From the NCBI GenBank assembly GCA_022450665.1, contig JAKUPQ010000003.1, positions 5,054 through 63,782 of the forward strand: a stretch of DNA of 58,729 nt, in the 5' to 3' direction. Positions within the stretch are counted from its first letter, which is position 1. The number at the start of each line of letters is the position of its first letter. The notes beneath the pieces are model-generated. The model was not told the origin of the DNA. It worked only from the letters and a program-made list of their open reading frames with translations, and did no database searches. Source of the stretch: Alphaproteobacteria bacterium (GTDB lineage Bacteria > Pseudomonadota > Alphaproteobacteria > Rickettsiales > VGDC01). Shown here piece after piece: positions 51,337 through 58,708 of this stretch. A program made the position numbers and the translations under genes.

Positions 51337-53247
51337 ATGATGTTATTTCCTTTCGGGCATTTTTATGCACCTGACGATGCATTTTCGCCACTATCCCTAT
51401 CACCCTCCTTCTGGATGGACCCGAGTGACGAAACTACGATTACGCATAGCGCTAACGCGGTGAGTGCGATTAGCGATAAGAGCGGCAATGCTAACCACCC
51501 CTCCGGCATTACGGATGTGGTAACGGGCGGGAGCATTAAAACTAAGAATGCGCTGGTATTTAATGGCACTAGCAGTGTGATTACATTGCCTTCCAGCCTG
51601 TATGGCGTTCCGGCAGGAAACAACACCGTGTTTGTGGTGTTTCAGTCCGATTCTGCCTCGGCTACAAGTCGCCGTTTGTTCAGCGGCACTACATCGGGAA
51701 CGCGTTGGGGGCTGTTGCTGGAATGGCAGAACACAGAGTTTTCTGTGGTGAATGCAAATTCATACAATCCGCTTACCATTACCAATGCGCCCAACACTGA
51801 TATTCACGTTGCAGGGTTAATGCGCGAGGGAACAACGCTCACCTCGATTATGGATGATGCGGAAACAACAGCGGCAAAAGGTGCGGATGTGACAGCTACC
51901 GCGCTTACCATAGGTAACTATCCTATAACGCCTAATGGTTTTTACTCCGGTGCGATTGGCGAGGTGTTGATCTTTCCACGGGCGCTTACAGCGGCTGAGA
52001 AATCCGAGGTGGTTACTTACCTGATGCAAAAATGGACATATATCCCGCTTTACGATCTGGCTACCTCAGGCAGCGTTGCGGCTAATGGCGCGATTGTGCC
52101 GCTGCTGAATTTCCCTTCAGGAGTGTATGATTCCTCGCAAGATACCACCTTTTTGGCATGGCAGGACACGCCGGACGGAACAAACACCAGCTACAGCATT
52201 GTGGAATACGATCACGCAGCCGGAACCTTTGGCACAGTGAACACGCAAAATTCTACATCGCTTTACAGTGTATCAAATTATCATGGCCCACCTTCGCTAT
52301 GCATAGATTATGAAGGCTATGTGCATGTGTTCAACGGCTCTCATAACAGCGATCAGCGCCACAGCGTTAGCAGTGCGGCTTATGATACCAGCACCATGAC
52401 GCAGCAGACAGATATTGCCGGAAGCTATACCTATCCACGGCCTATTCCTGTGGGCGAGGATATTTATTTATTCTTGCGCGGCAACTATACGGATTTTGAT
52501 TTGTATCTTCGCAAAACGGCATCGCTTAGCAGTGGCGCAGCAACATGGGACGCGCATGTAGAAATTGCCACCATGGGTAGCTCTACGCGGTTTTATATGG
52601 GCGAAGTGAAAGCGGTTGGAACGGATATTTACATTCCGGCGTTTAAGGCCAATATTGGCGATACGCAGCGCGATAATGTGTATTTAATAATTTACGACAC
52701 TCTCACAAGCGGCGTGAAGAATATTGGCGGGACACATACCGTTGCCAGCGGTAGCTTGCCTGTTTCTGGCGCGGATATGGACACTTATTTCCGTGTACGC
52801 GATATGGGAACAAATGAGGCATCCGGCGAGCCAGCTATGGCCATTATTGATGGCAAACCGCATATCGTTTATTGGGAGGGCGTTAACCCCACCTTCACGC
52901 TCTATCACATCTATTGGACAGGCTCTGCATGGTCTACGCCAGAAGCGCTGGACACAGGGGCAGGGCGCTATATTGGCGTAACGCTGGCCACCCATGCCAA
53001 CGGAGATTTAGAGGTGTTGTATAACGCAGCACCCACCCGTACCTATCGCCGCATACGCTCCGGCGGCACATGGCAGGACATAGAGCTGGTGTTCGATAAT
53101 ATGGCTGATGTGAATAACAAAATCAGCGCGGTATTAAACGGCAAAGACGAGTTGCTGTATATCACCACAGAGCGTTCACTGAGTACTAGCGATGTAGACG
53201 GAACGCATAGAATTTTTGCACTGGGAACGGGCGGGTTTTTGGGGTGA
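51337..53247 (+). CDS. LamG-like / BNR-like repeat protein, probably phage-derived structural or receptor-binding protein
   Basis: The 636-residue protein begins with a concanavalin-like jelly-roll domain (about residues 20-230); the opening LSPSFWMDPSDETTITHS and AISDKSGNANHPSG is the typical start of LamG domains in phage tail appendages. The rest (about 245-636) resembles BNR-type beta-propeller repeats (PPSLCIDYEGYVHVFNGSHN, YPRPIPVGEDIYLFLRG). No signal peptide is visible. It leads a tightly packed cassette with lysis genes, so a phage or tail-like particle origin is likely. A surface carbohydrate-binding role is inferred. Confidence 0.7.
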   Translation: MMLFPFGHFYAPDDAFSPLSLSPSFWMDPSDETTITHSANAVSAISDKSGNANHPSGITDVVTGGSIKTKNALVFNGTSSVITLPSSLYGVPAGNNTVFVVFQSDSASATSRRLFSGTTSGTRWGLLLEWQNTEFSVVNANSYNPLTITNAPNTDIHVAGLMREGTTLTSIMDDAETTAAKGADVTATALTIGNYPITPNGFYSGAIGEVLIFPRALTAAEKSEVVTYLMQKWTYIPLYDLATSGSVAANGAIVPLLNFPSGVYDSSQDTTFLAWQDTPDGTNTSYSIVEYDHAAGTFGTVNTQNSTSLYSVSNYHGPPSLCIDYEGYVHVFNGSHNSDQRHSVSSAAYDTSTMTQQTDIAGSYTYPRPIPVGEDIYLFLRGNYTDFDLYLRKTASLSSGAATWDAHVEIATMGSSTRFYMGEVKAVGTDIYIPAFKANIGDTQRDNVYLIIYDTLTSGVKNIGGTHTVASGSLPVSGADMDTYFRVRDMGTNEASGEPAMAIIDGKPHIVYWEGVNPTFTLYHIYWTGSAWSTPEALDTGAGRYIGVTLATHANGDLEVLYNAAPTRTYRRIRSGGTWQDIELVFDNMADVNNKISAVLNGKDELLYITTERSLSTSDVDGTHRIFALGTGGFLG

Positions 53248-53250
53248 TGA

Positions 53251-53553
53251 ATGAAACATATCAGCGAGGAAGACGGAACGGTACGCACGATAGAGATTTT
53301 TTCAGATGATATAAGCCGCCACGTTAAATACGAGTTTAGTGATTTCGGCTTTCATCCCCACGATAAAAAAGAGGTGATTTTAGACATGGCGTTTTTGCGG
53401 GAGATGCGCAGACAGCAAGAAAAAGCCACCAAAGAAAAAGAGAAATATTTTAATGCGATGTGGGCGTTTGGTGTGACCGTGTTGCAAAAAGTTGGTTCAA
53501 TCGTGGGCGGCGCAGTGGCTGGCTACATTATTGCAAAAGGGAAGTTTTTATGA
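53251..53553 (+). CDS. Small membrane protein of the lysis cassette (holin-like position)
   Basis: The 100-residue protein has a polar N-terminal 65 residues with a charged helix (MRRQQEKATKEKEKYF) and one C-terminal membrane segment (about 72-95, VLQKVGSIVGGAVAGYIIA) with glycine-rich packing. Position ahead of an endolysin and a single membrane helix suggest a holin or a related lysis-control protein, but the topology is not that of a classic holin. The stop overlaps the next start by four bases. Confidence 0.55.
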   Translation: MKHISEEDGTVRTIEIFSDDISRHVKYEFSDFGFHPHDKKEVILDMAFLREMRRQQEKATKEKEKYFNAMWAFGVTVLQKVGSIVGGAVAGYIIAKGKFL

Positions 53554-53954
53554 GGCCGGTAAAGATATTGAGCATCGAGGATGATCAGGTTCAGGCAGAT
53601 ATGCTGGAATATCACTTGTTGCAATTGAATATGTGCAACGAGGTGGTGACAGCCCCAACCTTGGCAGCGGCGCGAGAGGCTTTGGAATCAGATACATTTG
53701 ACCTGATTATTTCCGACATTCGCTTGCCCGATGGAAACGGCATTGACTTTATCGAGGAAACTCGCGCCAAGCATCCGCATTTGGCGTTTATTGTGCTGAG
53801 TGCTTTGAACGATATGGATTATGTGGCAAAGGCCGACAGACTGGGCGTGGTGCTGTATGTGCGCAAGCCCATTACCGTGGCATTGGTTGCTGAAATTGCC
53901 AAGGAGTTTGAAAAAATCAACTTTGGCCTGATGACCAGCGAGGCGGCGCTATGA
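53550..53954 (+). CDS. Single-domain response regulator (CheY-like receiver) within the lysis cassette
   Basis: The 134-residue protein is a complete receiver domain: the acidic pair in LSIEDDQVQ, the phospho-acceptor Asp in DLIISDIRLPDGNG, the Ser in FIVLSALND and the Lys in YVRKPITVA. There is no output domain. Both ends overlap neighbours by four bases (ATGA), so it is translationally coupled to the membrane protein and to the endolysin. It needs a cognate histidine kinase that is not in this window. A signalling gene inside a lysis cassette is unusual. Confidence 0.88.
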   Translation: MRPVKILSIEDDQVQADMLEYHLLQLNMCNEVVTAPTLAAAREALESDTFDLIISDIRLPDGNGIDFIEETRAKHPHLAFIVLSALNDMDYVAKADRLGVVLYVRKPITVALVAEIAKEFEKINFGLMTSEAAL

Positions 53955-54439
53955 GCAAGGCAAAAGCAGCCGTAGCGGCGGCTTCACTGGCAGCAATCTT
54001 AGGCGGCGTGACCATGTATGGCGATGGTTACGATTTTATCAAACATTATGAAGGCGTGAAGTTGAAGCCTTATGTGGATGTGGCGGGGGTAAAAACCATT
54101 TGTGCCGGCCATACCGGATATGGCGTGAACAGGCAGGTTGCTACGCAGGAGTTATGCAACGAATTGATGCACGTGGATTTGGCCAATGCCCATGCGGCTA
54201 TTGAGCGGCATGTAACCGTGGCACTACCACAAAGCCGAGGCATGGCGCTGTTGAGCTTTGTGTTTAATTTGGGCGAGACGCAATTTAGAAAATCTACCCT
54301 GCTTAAAAAGCTGAACGCTGGCAATACCCGCGCCGCTTGCGATGAGCTGATGCGCTGGATTTATGCAGGGGGCAAAGTGCGCCACGGGTTGGTGTTGCGC
54401 CGTGCTGATGAGAGGGCGCTATGTTTAATCAACTCGTAA
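53951..54439 (+). CDS. Phage-type lysozyme (GH24 endolysin) with N-terminal membrane segment
   Basis: This enzyme cuts the beta-1,4 bond of peptidoglycan. The 162-residue product has an Ala-rich weakly hydrophobic N-terminus (KAAVAAASLAAILGGVT), as in SAR endolysins that are released from the membrane when the holin triggers. The catalytic Glu, Asp and Thr lie in HYEGVKLKPYVDVAGVKTIC (E-8-D-5-T), and the motif SFVFNLGETQFRKSTLLKKL is present. It overlaps the response regulator and the Rz gene (19 bases). Confidence 0.88.
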   Translation: MSKAKAAVAAASLAAILGGVTMYGDGYDFIKHYEGVKLKPYVDVAGVKTICAGHTGYGVNRQVATQELCNELMHVDLANAHAAIERHVTVALPQSRGMALLSFVFNLGETQFRKSTLLKKLNAGNTRAACDELMRWIYAGGKVRHGLVLRRADERALCLINS

Positions 54440-54870
54440 CCATTGCTGCTGTGGCATTTATATTGGGCGGTGCGGCGGCAGGGCTGGCACAAGGCTGGCG
54501 ATACGGTGCGAAAATCAGTGCCATGGAACGCCATCAAGCCATGGCAATGGCCTCTGCCCATAACAGAGCCGTCGAAACAAGCCAGCGTGTTGCCGCGCTT
54601 GATGAAAAATATCATACAGAGCTGGAGAAAGCCCATGAAGAAAACCGCGATCTTATGCGCGATGTTGAGTCTGGCCGTAAGCGCTTGCACGTCAAAGCCC
54701 GTTGCCCCGCAATGCCCCAAGCTACCACCCGTTCCGGCGTGGGTGATGCAACCAGCCCCCAACTTGATGCAGCCGCTAAACAGGATTATTACACCCTCCG
54801 AGAGGGAATCCGGCAAGTAACCACACAGCTAGGCGCGTGTCAGGAAATTCTAAAGCAGGAGCGGGGATGA
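54421..54870 (+). CDS. Rz-like inner-membrane spanin
   Basis: The 149-residue product has an N-terminal membrane segment (about residues 5-25), then a long charged coiled coil (RAVETSQRVAALDEKYHTEL and EKAHEENRDLMRDVESGRKR), typical of phage Rz i-spanins that connect inner and outer membranes during lysis. It begins inside the endolysin gene and contains Rz1 in the +1 frame. Cysteines are present near residue 94 and at the C-terminus. Confidence 0.8.
   Translation: MFNQLVTIAAVAFILGGAAAGLAQGWRYGAKISAMERHQAMAMASAHNRAVETSQRVAALDEKYHTELEKAHEENRDLMRDVESGRKRLHVKARCPAMPQATTRSGVGDATSPQLDAAAKQDYYTLREGIRQVTTQLGACQEILKQERG
54635..54820 (+). CDS. Rz1-like outer-membrane lipoprotein spanin, nested in Rz
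   Basis: The 61-residue product starts MKKTAILCAMLSLAVSAC, a lipoprotein signal with the lipobox AVSAC. The short mature part is Pro-rich (PVAPQCPKLPPVPAW), which is typical of Rz1. It lies entirely inside the Rz gene in another frame with GGAG upstream of the ATG, the classic nested Rz/Rz1 layout. Confidence 0.8.
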   Translation: MKKTAILCAMLSLAVSACTSKPVAPQCPKLPPVPAWVMQPAPNLMQPLNRIITPSERESGK

Positions 54871-54935
54871 TGGAGCAGTGGCATTATCCGCTATTGGCAG
54901 CGATTATGCTAGGGCTGCTGGCTTTTTTGGTGTGA
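54867..54935 (+). CDS. 22-residue membrane micropeptide after Rz
   Basis: An ATGA overlap with the Rz stop starts MMEQWHYPLLAAIMLGLLAF and one more Leu-Val before the stop. It would be a single membrane segment with almost no loops. The overlap pattern matches the rest of the cassette and supports translation, but a chance frame is possible. It ends two bases before the tRNA gene. Confidence 0.4.
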   Translation: MMEQWHYPLLAAIMLGLLAFLV

Positions 54936-54937
54936 AG

Positions 54938-55012
54938 TGGTGGCTCGAGAGGGATTTGAACCCCCGACCAAGGGATTATGATTCCCCTGCTCTACCACTG
55001 AGCTACCGAGCC
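54938..55012 (-). tRNA. tRNA-Met (anticodon CAT)
   Basis: A 75-base cloverleaf reads on the minus strand: acceptor GGCTCGG/TCGAGCC with a terminal wobble, D arm GCTC/GAGC, anticodon stem GGGGA/TCCCT with loop ATCATAA (anticodon CAT), T arm GGGGG-TTCGAAT-CCCTC, discriminator A and encoded CCA. The 3' end faces the phage-like cassette. Elongator Met is the likely identity; an Ile tRNA with modified C34 cannot be excluded from the sequence. Confidence 0.93.
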
Positions 55013-55064
55013 ACGCTAGCAACAGGCTAAGCTAAATATCAAACAACGGGCAGTTTGTCACGTA

Positions 55065-55469
55065 TTATTTAATGTGCTGTCGTAGCTTGGCTATCAGCTG
55101 GGTGGCAGCGGTAGAATCATAGGCATTGCTTTGCGCGCCCCAAACGGGATGCGGCCATGCTATATCGTGCGAAAAGCGCGCTATAACGTGAATATGCAAT
55201 TGTGAGACCATGTTGCCTATTGCCCCAATGTTCATTTTTTCTGCGCCGGTAATTTGCTGCAAAACAGTGCTAATTTTGCATATCTCAAGCATAAGCTGTT
55301 GCTGATCTGAGGTTGAAAGATCGGTAAACTCTCGCAGATTGTCTTGGCGGGGAATAAGCAAAGCCCATGGAAAATTTTTATTATTTATTAGCCGTATCTG
55401 ACATAAATTCAGATTGCCAATGTAAAGGCTATCCGCTTCCAGCCGAGGATGGAGAGTAAAATCAGACAT
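55065..55469 (-). CDS. HIT family protein
   Basis: The 134-residue protein has the HIT motif QLHIHVIARF (H-x-H-x form) with ENLREFTDLS-like and WALLIPRQDNLREFTDL segments before it. HIT proteins hydrolyse dinucleoside polyphosphates or nucleotide-linked adducts. The substrate is unknown. It is next to the tRNA and transcribed in the same direction. Confidence 0.88.
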   Translation of the reverse strand: MSDFTLHPRLEADSLYIGNLNLCQIRLINNKNFPWALLIPRQDNLREFTDLSTSDQQQLMLEICKISTVLQQITGAEKMNIGAIGNMVSQLHIHVIARFSHDIAWPHPVWGAQSNAYDSTAATQLIAKLRQHIK

Positions 55470-55531
55470 GCTTAAGCCTTGTGCTACCGCGGGGGGTGGT
55501 GTAAAATAATGGCTCTTTAAGTGGAGGTATC

Positions 55532-55657
55532 ATGGTACGTATTGCAATGATTGGTTCTATGGTTTTGCTGTTGAGTGCTTGTGGCATGAAAGGCAGCTGT
55601 AGCTATTATAATAATTGCGGTTGTACTGATTGGTATAACACCTGTTCGCTGCATTAA
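55532..55657 (+). CDS. Small Cys-rich lipoprotein (41 residues)
   Basis: GGAGG lies four bases before an ATG that encodes a 41-residue product with a hydrophobic N-terminus (MIGSMVLLLSAC) and a lipobox LLSAC with the lipid-attachment Cys at position 17. The mature part of 25 residues contains four further cysteines, Asn/Tyr-rich (YYNNCGCTDWYN). The stop overlaps the purB stop by four bases in convergent orientation. It is similar in size to entericidin-like lipoproteins but is not an obvious member. Confidence 0.65.
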   Translation: MVRIAMIGSMVLLLSACGMKGSCSYYNNCGCTDWYNTCSLH

Positions 55658-56949
55658 CTTTCAAAAACGCGTTTGAAAATCGTATCTACATGCTTTGTGT
55701 GATAGTTAAGGTCAAACAGGGCCTCAAGCTTATCACGTGGCAGTGCAGCGGTTACTTCGCCATCGGCATTTAGCTCGGTTAAGAAATCCTTTCCCTGTTC
55801 CCATACTTTCATGGCGTTGCGTTGCACCAGACGATAGGCATCTTCGCGGCTTACGCCGGCTTGAGTAAGCGCCAGCAATACGCGCTGTGAAAACACTAAT
55901 CCGCCCAGTTTGTTCATGTTTTCTTCCATGCGTTCTGGATACACTATGAGTTTATCCAGCATAACAGTGAGGCGTGCGAGAGCAAAATCGAGAGTAACGG
56001 TGGCATCGGGGCCAATCATCCGTTCTACTGATGAATGCGATATATCGCGCTCGTGCCACAATGCCACATTTTCCAAGGCGGGGGTAACATAACCACGCAC
56101 CAACCGCGCTAAGCCGGTGAGGTTTTCGCTTAGCACCGGATTGCGCTTGTGCGGCATGGCGCTACTACCTTTTTGCCCAGCTGAGAAATATTCTTCAGCT
56201 TCTAGTACCTCTGTGCGTTGCAGGTGGCGTATCTCGACTGCAATATTTTCTACCGAAGAGGCAATTACCCCCAAAGTTGCAAAAAACTGGGCATGACGAT
56301 CACGGGGAATCACCTGAGTAGAAACTGGCTCTATGGCAAGATCGAGTTGCTTGGCGACATATTCTTCTACAAACGGATCGATATTAGCAAATGTGCCTAC
56401 GGCGCCCGAAATGGCACAGGTGGCTATTTCATCACGAGCCGCTTTCAGGCGAATGCGGTTACGGTGCATTTCTGCATAGAAACGTGCAAATTTCAGCCCC
56501 ATTGTCACCGGCTCTGCATGGATACCATGGCTGCGGCCAACGCATACCATGTCTTTGGTTTCTAGTGCGCGGCGTTTTAAGACATCGAGTAAAATATCGA
56601 GATCTTCCAGCAACAGATCTGCTGCTTGTTTGAGTTGTACCGAAAGGGTGGTGTCCAGCACATCGGAGCTGGTCATGCCCTGATGCACAAACCGCGCTTC
56701 GTCGCCCACATATTCTGCCAAGTTGGTGAGAAATGCGATGACATCGTGTTTGGTAACCGCTTCAATCTCATCAATACGCGCAATATCAAATTTTCCACGC
56801 TCCCATACTGCTTGTGCGGCAGCCTCAGGAATAACGCCCAATTTGGCTTGGGCATCGCAAGCATGGGCTTCAATTTCAAACCAAATGCGAAACTTGTTTT
56901 CGGCTTCCCAGATAGTGGTCATTTGCGGGCGAGAATAGCGGGGTATCAT
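55654..56949 (-). CDS. purB: Adenylosuccinate lyase PurB
   Basis: PurB cleaves adenylosuccinate to AMP and fumarate and also acts on SAICAR in purine synthesis. The 431-residue product has the signature GSSAMPHKRNP with the active-site loop, the His motif MTSSDVLDTTLSVQL, and GRSHGIHAEPVTMG. Length is typical. It is transcribed divergently from no close gene; 101 bases separate it from the lysozyme gene on the same strand. Confidence 0.96.
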   Translation of the reverse strand: MIPRYSRPQMTTIWEAENKFRIWFEIEAHACDAQAKLGVIPEAAAQAVWERGKFDIARIDEIEAVTKHDVIAFLTNLAEYVGDEARFVHQGMTSSDVLDTTLSVQLKQAADLLLEDLDILLDVLKRRALETKDMVCVGRSHGIHAEPVTMGLKFARFYAEMHRNRIRLKAARDEIATCAISGAVGTFANIDPFVEEYVAKQLDLAIEPVSTQVIPRDRHAQFFATLGVIASSVENIAVEIRHLQRTEVLEAEEYFSAGQKGSSAMPHKRNPVLSENLTGLARLVRGYVTPALENVALWHERDISHSSVERMIGPDATVTLDFALARLTVMLDKLIVYPERMEENMNKLGGLVFSQRVLLALTQAGVSREDAYRLVQRNAMKVWEQGKDFLTELNADGEVTAALPRDKLEALFDLNYHTKHVDTIFKRVFES

Positions 56950-57050
56950 ACAGACTTCCTTATGCGTTAGGTTGCATCGGCGAGGACAGGGATAAGCGTA
57001 TGCCCCTTTATTTAACGGATGCAGAGCGCCGACTCAAGCGCTATGTGCCA

Positions 57051-57935
57051 TTAGCTTTCAAACAAGGATTGTTCGGCAAGGCGTCTGCGGGTTAATCCGC
57101 GTAATGTGGTGGTGCCTACTTTGTTCCAGCGCGGGAACTCACTGGCTGCGCGATCGCCTTTGCCCATATTGAGCAATGTCAGCATGGTGCTGTTGCGGAA
57201 GTTACCCGGGCCAATGTTATATCCCCGCGAACCCAATGCCGAAAACTGGTTGTGGTTGAGTTTTACATGTACATAACGTTTTACATATGCCTCGGCTACA
57301 CGCACATCTTCGCGCAATAAGGCATGGGCTTCTTCTTCGGTAATAGCGGTAAAATATTCGCCGGGTTTAATGAGATGGCCATAGCCTATGGTGAGTTTGC
57401 CACCAGCGTCTTCATAAGGCTCTAACCGCAAGCCTTCGAAAGATTTAATTAACTCCAACCCTGCGCTATTGATTTCGCGTTTTGCAATGGGACTGTTGAG
57501 CGGAAAGGCTACGGTTTCGGACGTAGCTGAGGGCAGGGCATATTTAAGCATTTCGCGATAAGATGCGCTGGAGTAATATTTTGCATAAAACTCAGCATAA
57601 TAATCGGCATAATAATCTGCCAGATAGGGCGATTGGGTTTTGATGTATTCTTCATGAAAATGCGCGTAATAATTGGAGTATACATCGCGATAATGCATCC
57701 AGTTACGAATATTGCCATAAGAAAACATGCCAATAATAAGCAATATTACAACGGCGAACTTTCCCCATTTTAGTAAGGGGGGCAAGCGCCACCATGTGCG
57801 TAATGTCCAACGGGCTAATATCCATAGCCGGTGCAAGGTATAGCGCAGGCTTTTCCACGTTAGTCGCAAAAATGGAATAGCCATGCGGCGGCATTGCACG
57901 ATTTTGGGGTGCGATAAAAAGCGTTTTATGGCCAT
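57051..57935 (-). CDS. Membrane-anchored GH24 lysozyme with Tyr-rich stalk
   Basis: The 294-residue protein has a basic N-terminus of about 55 residues, a membrane helix (about 60-75), a Tyr-rich stalk (about 83-125, e.g. YLADYYADYYAEFYAKYY) and a C-terminal GH24 domain from about 150. The catalytic Glu, Asp and Thr lie in SFEGLRLEPYEDAGGKLTIG with GYGH following. The later family motif reads GSRGYNIGPGNF instead of the usual SFxFNxG. It is unrelated in domain layout to the phage-like endolysin at 53.9 kb and looks like a cellular cell-wall enzyme, perhaps for flagellar or secretion gaps, which is inference. Confidence 0.82.
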   Translation of the reverse strand: MAIKRFLSHPKIVQCRRMAIPFLRLTWKSLRYTLHRLWILARWTLRTWWRLPPLLKWGKFAVVILLIIGMFSYGNIRNWMHYRDVYSNYYAHFHEEYIKTQSPYLADYYADYYAEFYAKYYSSASYREMLKYALPSATSETVAFPLNSPIAKREINSAGLELIKSFEGLRLEPYEDAGGKLTIGYGHLIKPGEYFTAITEEEAHALLREDVRVAEAYVKRYVHVKLNHNQFSALGSRGYNIGPGNFRNSTMLTLLNMGKGDRAASEFPRWNKVGTTTLRGLTRRRLAEQSLFES

Positions 57936-57961
57936 AGGATCAGTATATCATAATTGGTGCA

Positions 57962-58594
57962 TTAATAGGCTACCGCTACCGGATCGAGGCTACGCCATAA
58001 ATACCAAGTAGCAACGCTACGCCAAGGGCGCCATAGCTCTCCATGGTTACGCAGAATTTTTAGGGGTTGTTTTTCGCCAGCAAAATAGTGTTTCCAAACT
58101 GCTTTTTGTAGGCCAATGTCATCCACAGGGAACACATCGGGGCGTAACAAATGAAATATCAGAAACATTTCTGCCGTCCAGCGGCCTATGCCGCGTATAG
58201 AGGTGAGGCTGGAAATTAATTCATCATCGCTCATGTGCGACCAATTTTTTATGGTGTATTGTTGATCGTTGAAATAGCGCGACAGATCGTGCAAATACAG
58301 GGCTTTTTGGCGCGATAAACCAAAACCACGCAACTCTTCTTCGGTTTTACTTAAAATTTGTTCTGGTGTGATGTGCGAATCTAATCCCGCTTCAAGCCGA
58401 AACCATACGGCATCGGCGGCCTTTACAGAGATTTGCTGCCCTACAATAGCGCGGGCGAGAGTGAGGAAGGCATTGCCTTTTCCAACCAGCGTTTCTCCCT
58501 CATAGCTTGCGATAATGCTCGCCATTATAGGATCAGCAGCTGATAATTCGACAATGCTTTGTTGCCAGAATGCTGGAATATTGAGTTGGGACAT
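57962..58594 (-). CDS. alkA: DNA-3-methyladenine glycosylase (AlkA-like, HhH-GPD family)
   Basis: This base-excision enzyme removes alkylated purines. The 210-residue product is the short form lacking the N-terminal domain of E. coli AlkA. The helix-hairpin-helix SIRGIGRWTAEMFLIF and the catalytic Asp in VFPVDDIGLQKAV are present, with ARAIVGQQISVKAAD earlier. It precedes the lysozyme gene with a 26-base gap on the same strand. Confidence 0.85.
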   Translation of the reverse strand: MSQLNIPAFWQQSIVELSAADPIMASIIASYEGETLVGKGNAFLTLARAIVGQQISVKAADAVWFRLEAGLDSHITPEQILSKTEEELRGFGLSRQKALYLHDLSRYFNDQQYTIKNWSHMSDDELISSLTSIRGIGRWTAEMFLIFHLLRPDVFPVDDIGLQKAVWKHYFAGEKQPLKILRNHGELWRPWRSVATWYLWRSLDPVAVAY

Positions 58595-58708
58595 GCAAAT
58601 GCCTATCTTAACATAAAACTACCACAAGAATTCTTGCAGAAATTTGGGGTTTGGTTAAAGTGGCGTCATTATTATGGCAAAACCGCACAGCTACAAGGAA
58701 TAAAGCCC

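Noticed and set aside
51015-51340. Two overlapping short frames before the LamG/BNR gene
   Set aside because: No ribosome-binding site, no domain, and composition unlike neighbouring genes.
53251-53553. Confident naming of this gene as a holin
   Set aside because: It has only one membrane segment at the C-terminus and a long charged cytoplasmic part, and no family match is evident by eye; only the position suggests a holin.
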